Below are positions 1 to 11,237 of a stretch of DNA of 30,892 nucleotides, piece by piece. Made by a program: the position numbers and the translations under genes. The DNA is from Blastocystis hominis (lineage: Eukaryota > Sar > Bigyra > Opalinata > Blastocystidae), in NCBI RefSeq assembly GCF_000151665.1, contig NW_013171866.1, positions 814,463 through 845,354 of the forward strand. The letters are read 5' to 3'. The notes below the pieces were generated by a model. The model was not told the DNA's origin. It did not search any database and was given only the letters and a program-made list of their open reading frames with translations. How positions within the stretch are numbered: the stretch's first letter is position 1; every line of letters starts with the position of its first letter.

Positions 1-1225
1 CAAGCTTAGTGGTTGTCTGGGAATGTCGTATAATGGTGGCCATCTCAAAATGCTAAGCATGCAATATAATTTATAAATATTGGTCATTCCAATACAATAA
101 TGAAAAGTTAATATACCTATTTTTGTGAAATATAATATATTACGTAAAAGAATAAATTATCTTTAATTATATCATATCTTATAGTGCCTGTGTAGTCGAA
201 ATAAAATGTAAATGCTGAATACTATTATCTGCATGGATAGTGCAGTCTCTTGAAATTATAAGGAAATGAATAATAAATATGAAGTATTTTTATATCACAG
301 ATTATTGTTCACCATAAATATTCTTTCCTTATTTTATGAAATAGTACTAAATAACTATGTATTGATTTTCATTTATATTTTTCATAAAGAGATATTATCA
401 GGAAATAGCAAGATAAAATACCATTAATCTTGAGGCTTAATTAGATATGTGTGTAGTGATAAATTAACACACTAAATGAAAGCAATTGTTTTAATGGTAC
501 AATATTTAGTTTGCATATAATACTTACTGATTCTTATACAGTTAATTTAAAACGGTTGTGTTAATATACTGAAATAAGTTACTTGTATCAACTATTATAT
601 TTGTAATCCTGAATTAAAAAAACATAGAACGTTAAGGATACTATAAATGAAAACATTCCTCATCACTTATAATATTTGGGTTAACATGTATGGGTATACA
701 CACTATCATTAATATTTGACAATAGCATGAACACTTTCGTGTTTATAAATTATAGGGTTAGTTTTTTGCATTGAATATATTTTAAAATAAACGATTATAA
801 TCATCAGCTTCATATCAAAAATACTGTATATTTGCGATACAATCGAAAGCATTCATATGTTAGACAAATATTAATAGAGTTGTTTATATATTAGTATTTT
901 CAACAGCTCATTTGATTACGTATTATTTCGAATGCGAATAATTTGATGGATAATATTCTTTCGATGGTTCTAATGGTCTAAATCGCTTTATCATTCTTAT
1001 TTTGTTCACAAAATAATGACTCTATCTGTAGGAATTGTTACTTTAATTATATTATAGATAATGCTTTTCTGTACTCTGTCGTTATTGTTATATTATTTTG
1101 ATCGTATTCAAAGTCTTTTTCCCAAACATAATTATGCTCCCTATATCGTATATTTTTAAATCAAAAGAGCATGCATAATTTTGATTGACTTAAGATTATT
1201 TAAGGCAGATCAAGTAGTGATTCAT
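1..1225. other. AT-rich intergenic DNA, possible gene edge at far left
   Basis: Very AT-rich sequence with no convincing coding stretch between about 80 and 1225. The first 60 bases are less AT-rich and are open on both strands: on the minus strand an ATG at 60-58 starts a frame that runs off the window, and on the plus strand a frame is open from the edge to a TAA near 78. Either could be the end of a neighbouring gene; too short to decide. Confidence 0.4.
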
Positions 1226-2514
1226 ATGAAGAATATTCTAGTTTGCACATACTAATCCTTATAATGTATCTTATTTTAATAGTTATTTCTATACTATTTT
1301 CTATATGTTGTCAGCATCATTCTTTCAAATATTATCTTTTTCTTAAAGAAAGAAACTATCGACTAAAGAATCTATAAAATCTGTGATAAAACCAAATGGA
1401 ATAACAGCTAGTATTACTACAAAGAAGGCAATTAAAATTCAAAGCAATGCTTGTAATTCTACGTTAGTCTATCCTGAATATGCCCATTCTACTCAGTGCT
1501 ATCCTCAATTGTATTTATTAATTTATATTTGATGATTATAGACATATCCAATCTCTATTTGTCCACAAATCGTTTCCTAATCCGCGACCACCAATTATGG
1601 AACGAGGGATTGTTTATTACTTGTATACTCAAAACAGATGTGGTGAAAATCCAAGATATCTAAAGGAGGTGGAAAGGAACAGTGCAGCTGTTAAGGCAAA
1701 AGATCCTAATGCCAAAATTGCTGTAGTTACTAACTGTGACATACTTGCATCAACTGCAAAGCTAATTGATGTGATTGTCCCAGTTCATAACGAAGATGTG
1801 GTGAAAACCAGTAAAAAGCAATGGCTCACTCGTGTGTTGTACAATGCTTATCTTCCATTCAATTATTCTTTTATCACGGATACTCATGTTTATCCTTGTG
1901 ATAATAAGTCCTATACAGATATCTTTGATCTATTCAAAAAATCCAAGATCGATATATCGTTTTCTTGTAGAGTGAACCGTGGACCTTATCCTTCTGGAGG
2001 AGCCGTATTATCAAAATGGGGAAAAGGAAGTTATGAATTTTGGATAAGAACCTATAAACTCCAAGCACGAAAACACATTTTTGATGATCAAAGTCCGATG
2101 CATACAACCATGAAAGAGTACCGAAACAAATTGTTTTCATTTAGATGGTTGAGTAGTAACTATTTTTATGCTTCCCATGGCATTACGGAAAAGGGAGTAT
2201 TTTCAGGTCCTGCTCGTTGTTACAGGAGTTCAGTAATTGTGACAGGTCCTTTACGATGGATTCATGGAAGTCCAGATGAATGTGAAATAATGAATGGAAA
2301 AGATAGAGAACTAATATATAAACCTAGAGCATGGTTTTTAAGGGGCACATGCAATACCACAGCCAAAGGAATCAAAGTTATAACATCTAGTGCAGAAATG
2401 AAGAAAGCCGTTTATCCTTATGAAGCACCCAAACTTGATTGGGATGTAGATTACAATAAAAAACCAAGAACAGATTTATTTTGGGAATATTGGCGTGTTT
2501 GTTTCAATTCATAA
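1226..2514 (+). CDS. Putative GT-A-like glycosyltransferase, type II membrane protein
   Basis: The main exon (1542-2514) encodes a soluble domain whose pattern (LYNAYLPFNYSFITDTHVYPC, split here as LYNAYLPFNYSF then ITDTHVYPC) resembles nucleotide-diphospho-sugar transferases; the D-T-H at about residue 95 after the Met at 1597 may be the metal-binding D-x-[DH]. A 31-nt intron (1511-1541, GTATTT...TTATAG) links this frame to an upstream exon open from 1347. Upstream, ATG 1226 plus a 42-nt intron (1241-1282, with a TACTAAT branch-like motif) would supply a hydrophobic N-terminal anchor, but the join into the 1353 exon (donor 1307 or 1310, acceptor 1352) is uncertain. TGTTTGTT at 2496-2503 lies five nt after T2491, a first codon base, so polyadenylation there would give UAA and end the protein at ...FWEY, before the encoded TAA at 2512-2514. 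Family assignment is tentative; the gene model from 1353 on is firmer. Confidence 0.6.
2496..2503 (+). terminator. TGTTTGTT polyadenylation signal, stop-creating
   Basis: Exact octamer inside the 3' end of the GT-A-like reading frame. The base five nt upstream (T2491) is the first base of a codon, so a poly(A) tail added after it would make UAA. This is the arrangement known from Blastocystis. Confidence 0.65.
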
Positions 2515-2519
2515 TTTCG

Positions 2520-2967
2520 AATATGATACTATCATTATTTGATCGATTGGTTTGTTATATTATGAATACATCAATAGAAAGAGCATGATTGCCGAAATTA
2601 GCAAAATGGATAAGGAAGATTTCCATAGTTGTAAAACACAACTATTTTGAGCGATTCCATTTTGAGATACAATTCTTCGAGAATTTCAAGTTGCAGTCGC
2701 TGTTCTCCTAAATCACATGAAAAGTGCTTAGCAGCTTCCTGGAGTTATCTTGTATTCTGTCTTGCTGTAAATCTATGGAATGTTCTCTTAGAATATGTAT
2801 GTCACATGATGTCATTTCGATTATACTTGTGAATGCTACTACTCTATTGAAACTCTAAAGATCTGGTAGAGAATGCTATGACCTCAGTTTTGTTGTTGAT
2901 TCTATATATGGTGTTGATGAATAGTTGATCTCTAATTCTCCCAGTTATTTCATTGACGATTCAAGCT
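2520..2967. other. Gap before eL8, with a coding-like relic on the minus strand
   Basis: This stretch is less AT-rich than the deserts. On the minus strand a frame of about 45 codons between roughly 2735 and 2600 (EAAKHFSCDLGEQRLQL... then LEELYLKMESLK) looks amphipathic and coding-like. A minus-strand ATG near 2827 begins another short frame, and a 33-nt GT...AG candidate intron lies between them. I cannot assemble a convincing gene. The plus-strand frame 2647-2832 is probably a shadow. The last part is the eL8 promoter; no core element is recognised. Confidence 0.25.
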
Positions 2968-3774
2968 ATGTCTTCGGTATTTTGCTCGCTTATTGCCCTA
3001 ATATCCAGACTAAGGCTAAGGACTCTGCTAAATCTATGAATCCCATCTTTGCTGCTACTCCCAAAAACTTCCGCATTGGAGGAGATGTTCTGGTACGATA
3101 GCGTTCCGTTCGGCCTAATTTCATAGCCTAAGAAGGATCTCTCCCGATTCCTGAAGTGGCCCCGTTACGTGATCATCCAGAGACAGCGTAAGATTCTGAG
3201 CCAGCGTCTGAAGGTTCCTCCCACCGTGAACCAGTTCAGCCATGTGTTGGACAAGAACCAGGCTGCTGAGGTGTTCCGTCTGATGAACAAGTACGCTCCT
3301 GAGACGGAGGCCGAGAAGAAGGCTCGTCTGGAGGCTGCTGCCAAGACGAAGGCTGAGGGCAAGCCCGTGGAGGAGAAGCGTGCTCTGGTTGTGAAGTACG
3401 GTCTGGACAACGTGACGAAGCTGGTGGAGCGCAAGAAGGCCAAGCTGGTTCTGATTGCCAACGATGTGGATCCCCTGGAGCTGGTGATGTGGCTGCCCGC
3501 TCTGTGCCACAAGATGGGCGTTGCGTACGCGATCGTGAGCGGCAAGGGCCGTCTGGGCGCTCTGGTGCACCAGAAGACCGCTACTTGCGTGTGTCTGACG
3601 GGAGTGAACCCTGAGGACGAGGCGGCGCTGAACTCGCTGCAGGAGAGCTTCACCACCAAGTACGCCGAGAACAAGAAGTGGGGTGGCGGTATCATGGGAC
3701 TGAAGACTCAGCGCAAGCTGAGCATTCGTGCCGCTGCCATCGCTGCTGAGAAGGCCAAGAGAGCTTCTCTCTAA
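2968..3774 (+). CDS. RPL7A: 60S ribosomal protein eL8 (L7Ae family)
   Basis: Three exons: 2968-2976 (only M-S-S), 3009-3092 and 3127-3774, separated by introns of 32 nt (2977-3008) and 34 nt (3093-3126), both GT...AG. The spliced product is 246 aa, normal for eL8 (about 250-266). Landmarks in order: NPIF..TPKNFRIGGDV, KKDLSRFLKWPRY, QRQRKILSQRLKVPP..NQF, then the L7Ae RNA-binding domain (about residues 115-175) with LVERKKAKLVLIANDVDP and LPALCHKMGVAYAIV, KGRLG, and a lysine-rich C-terminus. It is a structural protein of the large cytosolic ribosomal subunit. The start ATG at 2968 is chosen because it joins in frame through a canonical donor directly after three codons. Codon choice (CTG, AAG, GAG, CGT) suits high expression and differs strongly from the AT-rich neighbours. 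It ends with an encoded TAA, showing that UAA is a stop in this host. Confidence 0.96.
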
Positions 3775-3835
3775 GCTGATTGTGAGGCTACATGAAGAAA
3801 GGAAGGAAGGAAGGGTGGAATCGTCATTGGTGGAG

Positions 3836-3843
3836 TGTTTGTT
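3836..3843 (+). terminator. TGTTTGTT polyadenylation signal of eL8
   Basis: Exact octamer 62 nt after the eL8 stop, again with a T five nt upstream (3831). Here the stop is already encoded, so the signal would only set the 3' end. Confidence 0.55.
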
Positions 3844-4020
3844 CGAATACTGTGTGTGGATGGATGTTTGGTGAAATACCAAAATAGAATGAAACCATTG
3901 GCAAGGATTTCTTCGACCAAGTGTGCATTGAACTACATTAAGACAATCGATAATGATTGCATAAGATAGAATCATCAATATCATTCATTCTGTGAAGAAT
4001 CATCTGTTCTTACACTCCTA

Positions 4021-4046
4021 ATCAAATCAAATCAAATCAAATCATT
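4021..4046. repeat. Short tandem repeat (ATCAA)n
   Basis: About four to five copies of a 5-nt unit in the spacer between the convergent eL8 and VPS13-like genes. Simple microsatellite. Confidence 0.7.
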
Positions 4047-4098
4047 CCATTTCTTTCTATTTCATCAAATCATCACACACAACACTCATTTACTTTTC

Positions 4099-4106
4099 AA
4101 CAAACA
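4099..4106 (-). terminator. TGTTTGTT polyadenylation signal of the VPS13-like gene
   Basis: Minus-strand octamer (AACAAACA on plus). The T five nt upstream (4111) is a first codon base in the gene model that uses the 34-nt intron 4156-4123, so polyadenylation would create the UAA stop. Confidence 0.55.
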
Positions 4107-4110
4107 AGTC

Positions 4111-5678
4111 ACTCCAACTGGACTAATGTATTCAACAAATATTGATATCTCCAAACTACAACTCATTCCTCCTCTCCAAAACTTACTATAACTGTGATTT
4201 CTTCTCTCATTCTCGATGATACCAATCAGTTTCTCACACCTCTTCTCAGTGTCTTCACTCTTCCACATATTCACACATACTTCTTCCAATTTCAACTGAA
4301 TCCGATCCCATCGACTCTTGAACAACGAACAATTCTTCATACACACAAAACACACAACTCCACATTGTTCGTATCCACATTCCTCCGACAATGAGCTTTG
4401 TAGCATTCATCGAAAGCCACACAGCATCGTAAAACAATCTCCGATATTTTCTCCTGAACAATCAGTAAATGATTCCTTGTCGTCAATGGGTATGCATTGC
4501 CTAACCAATACACCGAAATACAGTCTTCCATCTCATATTTTCTATCTTCTATTGCACGAGACAACAACTCACGTCCTTTGCTGTAAATCTCATTAAAAGG
4601 CTACAATGAATCAAATCCAATTCAAATTCTTACCATTACAATGCCTCCGATCGCTACATTGGGAGGTTTGGCTCGCGTTTTGTTGACTTATTCACCGTCA
4701 AGATAATGTCGCATTGTTTGGAAATCGAAGAGAACCATTTTCAGAGGACGCGAAACCATTCCGATCGTTCCTATCATATACCACATCAATGTTGAATTCT
4801 GATTCCACAGCCTTCCAAACAAGGAATAGCGCTTTTTCGATTTGATGTAGGGACTTTGCAGTGTGATTTCTCCATGGAGCGTGTGTGGAATCGCTAAAAC
4901 GTTCACTTGCTGGAAGAATATGTAGAGCCAACTTGTGAAACCCATCATTGCATTGATTCCAGACAGAGATATATTCACGATCTGTGCATCGATATACTCG
5001 CTCACATAGGAAAGCACACGAACAAGTGACAATGTGAGATTGGACAAAGCGGTAATCACATTCTCTCCCAACGTTTTGATGTTCTGATAGAAGGAAGAAA
5101 CGAATCGATAGAGATTGCCAGGTGTTTTGCTCTCCAAACCGATAAAGAAGACTGAACAGCAAGGACTTGCGATAGGTGGACAATAGCTGAGAAAGCACAT
5201 AGCTGATTCGTCGAGGATATCGTTCATCGATACTGATCTGTGGGAAAACACACTTCAAATCCTGGATAGTAAAATAGTCGTAACTCGAGGACATAGACTG
5301 AGATCCCAAAGCCAGAGAGATTGACAGATTGACAGGTGAAATCTTTAAGGACTCGATGCGAGTATGTCTCGATTCTTCGTATAGTTGAACTCGCGATAAT
5401 GGCTTTGAAATCATTGCAGACAGCGGGGTGGGAGGATTGCGGCTGAGAATATCTTGTTCAGCGTGATGAATCATCCATTTCACATAGGAAGGAAGAGATC
5501 GGACAGTGGAGGGTAACTGCAGCTGTCTTCTACCGACTCTTTCGGGGTTATCGACGGTATTCCAACTCTGATAGAGCTGTAAACAGGTGACCAGCAAATT
5601 GCTTTCGATACAAACATGAACAGGGAGGAGATGAAGATCGATCGACGACAGTAGTTTGCAGTTGCCGAACTCCCTCAT
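4111..5678 (-). CDS. Stand-alone VPS13 C-terminal-region-like protein
   Basis: Minus-strand gene in several pieces. Proposed exons: 5678-5234, 5202-4696, 4653-4634, 4600-4390, 4357-4157, 4122-4111. The lower introns (42, 33, 32 and 34 nt) have GT...AG ends, keep frame and lead to a polyadenylation-made UAA at 4111; the 5233-5203 intron (31 nt) is the least certain. Product about 465 aa. The line TRIESLKISPVNLSISL matches the VPS13 pattern 'f..L.l.Pi.l.lS', DAQIVNISLSGINAMMGF the 'daPi.l.gl.l.N' pattern, and WYMIGTIGMVSRP the 'iGS.d.lGnP' pattern; the tail (VCMKNCSLFKSRWDRIQLKLEEV) resembles the C-terminal PH-like domain. VPS13 proteins are bridge-like lipid-transfer proteins at membrane contacts, normally over 3000 aa. 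The N-terminal chorein and groove region is absent upstream, where DNA is AT-rich and non-coding. Could be a dedicated short paralogue or a 5'-truncated relic. Family call is from pattern memory. Confidence 0.55.
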
Positions 5679-6091
5679 CTATATTATACACATAAAGGAA
5701 ATCTATACGACAACACATCATTATAGTACTTCATTGTGTTTGCTGATACAAACGTGATAATAATAATATCAAGACTAATTTAGAATAATATGGAGAATGT
5801 TCTGTAACATTTGCTTACGAATAGTTTTCGCTGTACAAGTAAATGCCAACAACTTGCTTCACCTCTATATCTCACTCATTCGTATGACAATGTACAAGTA
5901 ATATGACTCAATACTACTTTACTAAAATGATATTTTGGTTGTTTGTCATACTTACAAATGTCCAAATAATACAAGCCTAGAATGAATCAAATGCATAAAG
6001 TATTATGCATTCATAGCATAACATCAAATGGCATTATAGGTCATAACAAGATATGTTAAAAAGTTCAAATTCTTTTTAACAAGAAAGTAGC
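5679..6091. promoter_or_regulatory. AT-rich divergent intergenic region
   Basis: Lies between the starts of the minus-strand VPS13-like gene and the plus-strand DUF1647-like gene, so it should hold both promoters. It contains a perfect small hairpin at 5990-6011 (arm AATGCATAA, 3-nt loop). No exons of the missing VPS13 N-terminus are seen here. Confidence 0.4.
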
Positions 6092-7382
6092 ATGCATTTT
6101 ATATTTTATGCACTTTCCTTCTGCTCATTCTTTGTATATATGTACATACTTTCCACTATAAGGAAAAGTCAAGAAGCAAAAGAAGTATATGGCTCGACAG
6201 TACAAACACTGTATGTAGTAAATGATGTTGTTTCCTACCCTGTAAAGCTGCCAAGATTTGGATGCTGTTCCAAAAATCGTAGTGCATTGCCATTCTTATG
6301 ACTGTATAGAATATGATTATGACGATATTGAGTATCCTGTTCCTTTCAATCAATTAGTATCAGACGTTTCAACACACTACGAGAACTATGGAATTGCAAA
6401 TAAATCATTACCATTTCTTTTGACTGGAGATATTCCCACCTATCATTTACACACTTCAGACGTATTGATGATGACAGGTGCATCAGATAATCATGGTTAT
6501 GGTTCCTTTAATTGTCTTTATTCTATGGTTTTGGCAGATCCATATGCCTCATATATGTACATTGATTTAGGTTTATCACCTGAATTGAAGGAGAAGTTGT
6601 TTGCTCATTTCGAAACAATTCACCAGATTCAGAAGAAAATGAAATCCACTGGGTTTATCGCATATCGCAAATTCAATTGGAGTTCTTTTCCCAAATGGAT
6701 GAATCTGTTTGAGAATAAGGATCAACGTGGTGGTTATACTTGGAAAGTGGTGTCCTACATGGATGCTTTGTTTTCGTGGAAAGCAATCACTTTTTGGATT
6801 GATGGAGGAAGTCTTATCCGAGATGGAATCAGCAGAGAAGTGACAAGTGCTCGTCTTGAAGGAATCTATACTCCTGTATCTGGTGGTGGTGCAGGAAAAT
6901 GGACACATATTACTACGATCAAGTTTTTAGAGCAAAACCATTTTATTGATTCATTTGATCCAAAATGGAGAATGGGTTGTGGAGGTCATTTGATTACTGA
7001 TTGGTCCAATAAAACTGTCATAAACAGAGTGATAATACCATATCACCAATGTGCTTATACACAGAGGTGCATATCTCCACGAAGATCGAATATGACAAAT
7101 CATAGACAAGACCAAGCTGTTTTATCAGCATTGGTGAACAATATTGGCACTATCAAATCAATGGATGCAAAATACCAGGCACTACCAGCATTACGGCAAG
7201 AAAGAGGAAACAATGAAAAGTTTTGTACGAAGATTCTAAACAACTATTTATTAAGTATACAAAATACATATCAAATAAAAATCGAAAATAGATATTACAA
7301 AACCACCGACATTTCGTATACACCTATAAACTATAAATTTGTATCTCGTCCAGTAGATGAAGAATGGGCACCACAAAGCTAG
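6092..7382 (+). CDS. DUF1647-like putative glycosyltransferase, type II membrane protein
   Basis: Two exons, 6092-6210 and 6248-7382, joined across a 37-nt intron with a consensus GTATGT donor. The ORF frames differ by one, and only this intron both keeps frame and removes the TAA at 6243. Product 417 aa. Residues 1-22 (MHFIFYALSFCSFFVYMYIL) form a signal anchor, so the enzyme domain would face the Golgi lumen. Then GASDNHGYGSFN (about residue 118), YIDLGL, RKFN...FP, YTWKVV, FWIDGGS with D225 where the DUF1647/GT-like families have 'W.Da', and HRQDQAVL at about 325 matching 'R.DQs.l'. Substrate cannot be told. The stop is an encoded TAG, followed at 7394 by TGTTTGTT. Composition is AT-rich like the desert around it. 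Confidence 0.7.
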
Positions 7383-7393
7383 AAGATTGGCAT

Positions 7394-7401
7394 TGTTTGT
7401 T
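7394..7401 (+). terminator. TGTTTGTT polyadenylation signal
   Basis: Exact octamer 12 nt after the TAG stop of the DUF1647-like gene. The base five upstream is G, so no stop is created here; none is needed. Confidence 0.5.
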
Positions 7402-7468
7402 GATACGAAAAAATAAAGTTATGATTAGTATAACGATTTCTAGTAAAAAAGTATTATCTGCATAAGCA

Positions 7469-7505
<37 letters not shown>

Positions 7506-10500
7506 TATATTTTTTTAAAATAAGAATTGTAGTTTTATTAATTAATGTATTTTGATATAACTTTGTTTAGGTATATTGCATCTATAACACTAATTATTGG
7601 TTATTCATATTTGTCTGGTATTTTCATTCAGTGTTTTAAACGATAATAAAACGAATTGCATAACGAAAAATAGATATCGATTTATTATCGGAAAAAACAG
7701 AACAGACCCGCCGTGAATATCCCTTAATATTAACTATTGTCATATGTAGAAATACTGAGAAAATTTCATTTCTTTGCAGAAATTCGAATTTGATCCACGT
7801 TTAATGTAAAGAATTGTTTTTATATTCACACATATAAGTATTTATGACGAGTTTGAGCACGAATTGCTTGAAAAATGAAAGAATATGAAATGACACTTTT
7901 ATTCAACATTTTACCATATGAATCTTGAAATCAATGGTCGATGTGTATAAGTGACGATTGTATTGTCAATTTTCGAAAATTACTAATATTTACTAATACA
8001 AATAAATTAATCAAAAGGGGAATTGAACTATTCACATCTATCAGATAAGAATAAACTCTAGTGTTTAAACCGGTTTTCATGATTGAGTAATCTAAAGTCT
8101 TTTTTTAGGACAATTCCCAATTCGGATAAACGATATTATATTATTATTTTGAAATAGTCAACTCTTTGTAATATTATTGTGGAAATTAAATGCTTATTTT
8201 GTTGATAATAATTAAGATAAGTTACCAAATGAATAAGAGGTGATAATAAATGGGAAAACGAAAAGATAATACCAATACGTTAGAATAACATAATTTTAAG
8301 CGTTTTATAATTTTCTGTTGCTGTGCATAACAATATTTGTGTATTCAAAATACGAGAGTACACAAAACAATAGAATATCTGCAACAATTCATTTTTTCAG
8401 GAATTTTGATGAATTATAATTGTTGCAATTATATACAATTTGATGCAATATAGCATATGTTGTGAAAGTAATTTGAGTAATATTATGGTAATCATTGAAT
8501 AAATATATATATATTATAAGTCAATTTATAATGCGGATAATAATAGCCTATTTCCATATAGTAATATAAGTAAGTAATATTATACAGTTTTACATTTGAT
8601 TTAGTTACTAGATTTTGGAATGATGATTTTTGTGTAATTAAGTGTAGTATTCTCATAATATTATTGAATTCCTTAATAAATATTCTTATATGATTATTAA
8701 TTTATGCTTTAAAGAAAAACTATATTGTATTGTACTCTGAAAGTCGATTCACTTGTGATATATGTGAGCTAGATTAAAAAATGTTTTCTAGAGTTAATGA
8801 TTAAAATTCTCTGAGGAATAATAATACATAATATATGATGATGCTGAATATGCAAACAATTTGCAGTTATTTTTAATTATTAATATAATTAAGCTATTTT
8901 TGATAAAATATCACATACTTTAATGTGTTTTCTGTATCAGAATTTCCATTCAAACATATATAGTGAACTGCTCAAAGTAATTGGGTTATTTGACTATTGC
9001 GTCTTTCATACATAACTGGTTCGTCGTTGAATCCAGTCATCATAAAAAATAGTCTTGTGTCATTGAATGGTACTATTATGCTTATCATAAAAAATGGTTG
9101 CATTTAACAAAGCGTCTATTACAGAGCTTGAATCAAACCCTAATGGTTAAATAGCTAACTCTCTTACGCCTCACTATTATTCCAAATACCTTTTTTTGAT
9201 CAACTAGATTATTTTCTATATTATTTGTTACAATTCGCTTGGCTCTGAATGTACTTATTATTACAATTATTATCTCTTATGGTCATTTTATGTCCCACAC
9301 TCAACAATTATAAATATATATATATATATAATGCAAGTATAATTTAAATAACTTTGATGGTTAATTGATCTCATCTTTATAAAAAAAAGAATCGCAATAA
9401 TTGAAAGTAAATATTCTGCATTTAAAGAAAACTATTAAAAAAGTATTATAGATCGATCGGATTATATAAGATCATCCAACTGAGCAAAAAATAAGCAATA
9501 TAATTATAACATAATCACAGATATTTTCAATTACATTTTGAATTATTATTTTTAGTCAAATTAAACTATGAATAGATAAAAAAAGTGATTTTCATTTTAG
9601 AATATCATGGCAGAGCATAATATATATCGTTGTTATTTCAAATTATCGAACATACAATATATATTTATTATATAAATATTAGTGCTATGAATATTACATT
9701 GGAAAAATGACTGCAAATACTAGTAATAATCAATGTTAAAATAGGCAATAATTCTAATTTATGAGAGTAAAACAAATATTATTTTGTATTTTTATTATGA
9801 AAGGTATTAGATATATAAATAAAAGTCTAATCGAATGCCAATTTGTATATTATTATTCATTGTAAACTGGTTGATAATTAAATGTGTGTGATATATCATA
9901 TAATAAATAATAAGTTGAAAATCAATGTGTATTATTTTCTATCTAATAAAGAATAATTGATGTGAGAGATTTAAGATAAAATGAGAATTATAAGTTAGCA
10001 ATACCATTAATTCTTGTTTTGAATTCTGGATATGTGCTACTGTGAAAACTGCTGATAAAGAAGTTAAAGAATTTTCTGAATTGTTGTCACCGGATACTCA
10101 TCGATAAACGTATAATTGTCGTTATTCATTATTCTCAAATGCTCTATATCTTACAATAGTATGATAAGAATGGTCTTCACTAGACTGCTTATCCATTAAT
10201 TCCTAAAAACATTGATTAATTCTACTTTTGATAATAGTGAGAAAACAAACATGGCTATATATGACATTTGTGTTGCTTTAAAAAATAAGCTTTGTATGTA
10301 AAAATACTAAAAGAAAGAGTATACAACAATACGAATACCCTTTAATGTACTTATAATTATCATTGTTAGTGTCTCCATGTCATATACCAAAGAGTAGTAT
10401 TCAATATGTATAGTGCTTTATTAAAGTACACAACAACTTACAGTAATATAATAAATCTAAAATATATCAGCAAATACTGTGTAGCATGATACCATTCATC

Positions 10501-11237
10501 AATTAGTAAAATACTCTTTATATGATTGTAAAAATGTATTTAATAGTGATTGATAATTATTTCGAATTGAATCATAAAATTCTTGCTACAACAGCTGATT
10601 GAATTCTATATTATTGTATTTTGTTTCGTTCATATAACAAAGTAAAATTGGGAATTTATATTGCAATATAATTGACAATAAAGAATAGAAAACAGAATGA
10701 AATGATTTTATGTTTTTAATTTTACCATTATCTATTGTACTCATTTTACTAAGTACCTTTCATATTTCTATTTTACTGATTGGGTATAATTTCTGAACTG
10801 TCTGTTCTTTTTAATTTTGAAAAATATATCCTATTTTCCCTTCTTTCTTCGTGTAGTATTTCTCACAGTAGTTATTAGGTAACACATTATAACAAGTGTA
10901 CATTTCATTGTAAATCCAATAGAAAGATGATCAAATAAAAATAACAAATAAAAAATAAATATAACATTAATATCACGTTATCCAGATTAATTCTTATATA
11001 ATTTAATTTGGTTATCTGCCCCAAGTATTCAATATTAGTTACAGTTGTCACAGTTGCTTTTCTATACCTTCATATATTAAGAAATACATATAGAATACAA
11101 CGAAGAAATCACCTTCACATAGTTTTATTATCTCCATCATAATACAATTTCCAAACAATAAAACTTGTTATTGGAATCTGTAACAGTTACCATATTTGAT
11201 AATATTTTTTTATTATAGCGTTGAGGTTTTCTATTGG
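7402..11237. other. AT-rich desert without a recognisable gene
   Basis: About 3.8 kb of very AT-rich DNA dense with stops in all frames. It holds TA dinucleotide runs (about 7471-7503 and 9312-9330). A slightly less AT-rich patch at 10020-10200 has short coding-like frames: about 35 codons on plus ending at the TAA near 10108, and two short ATG frames on minus, which may be a gene relic. A minus-strand TGTTTGTT at 10244-10251 has no gene attached. No RNA gene recognised. Confidence 0.5.
7471..7503. repeat. TA dinucleotide microsatellite
   Basis: Uninterrupted TA run of about 30 nt just downstream of the DUF1647-like gene. Confidence 0.85.

Noticed and set aside
2647-2832. Plus-strand 61-codon frame upstream of eL8
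   Set aside because: No recognisable motif; the minus strand looks at least as coding-like, so the region is left unresolved.
3121-3984. Long antisense frame (287 codons) and a second antisense frame over the ribosomal protein gene
   Set aside because: Low-complexity Leu/His/Ser/Gln translation that mirrors the biased codons of eL8 on the other strand; eL8 itself is unambiguous.
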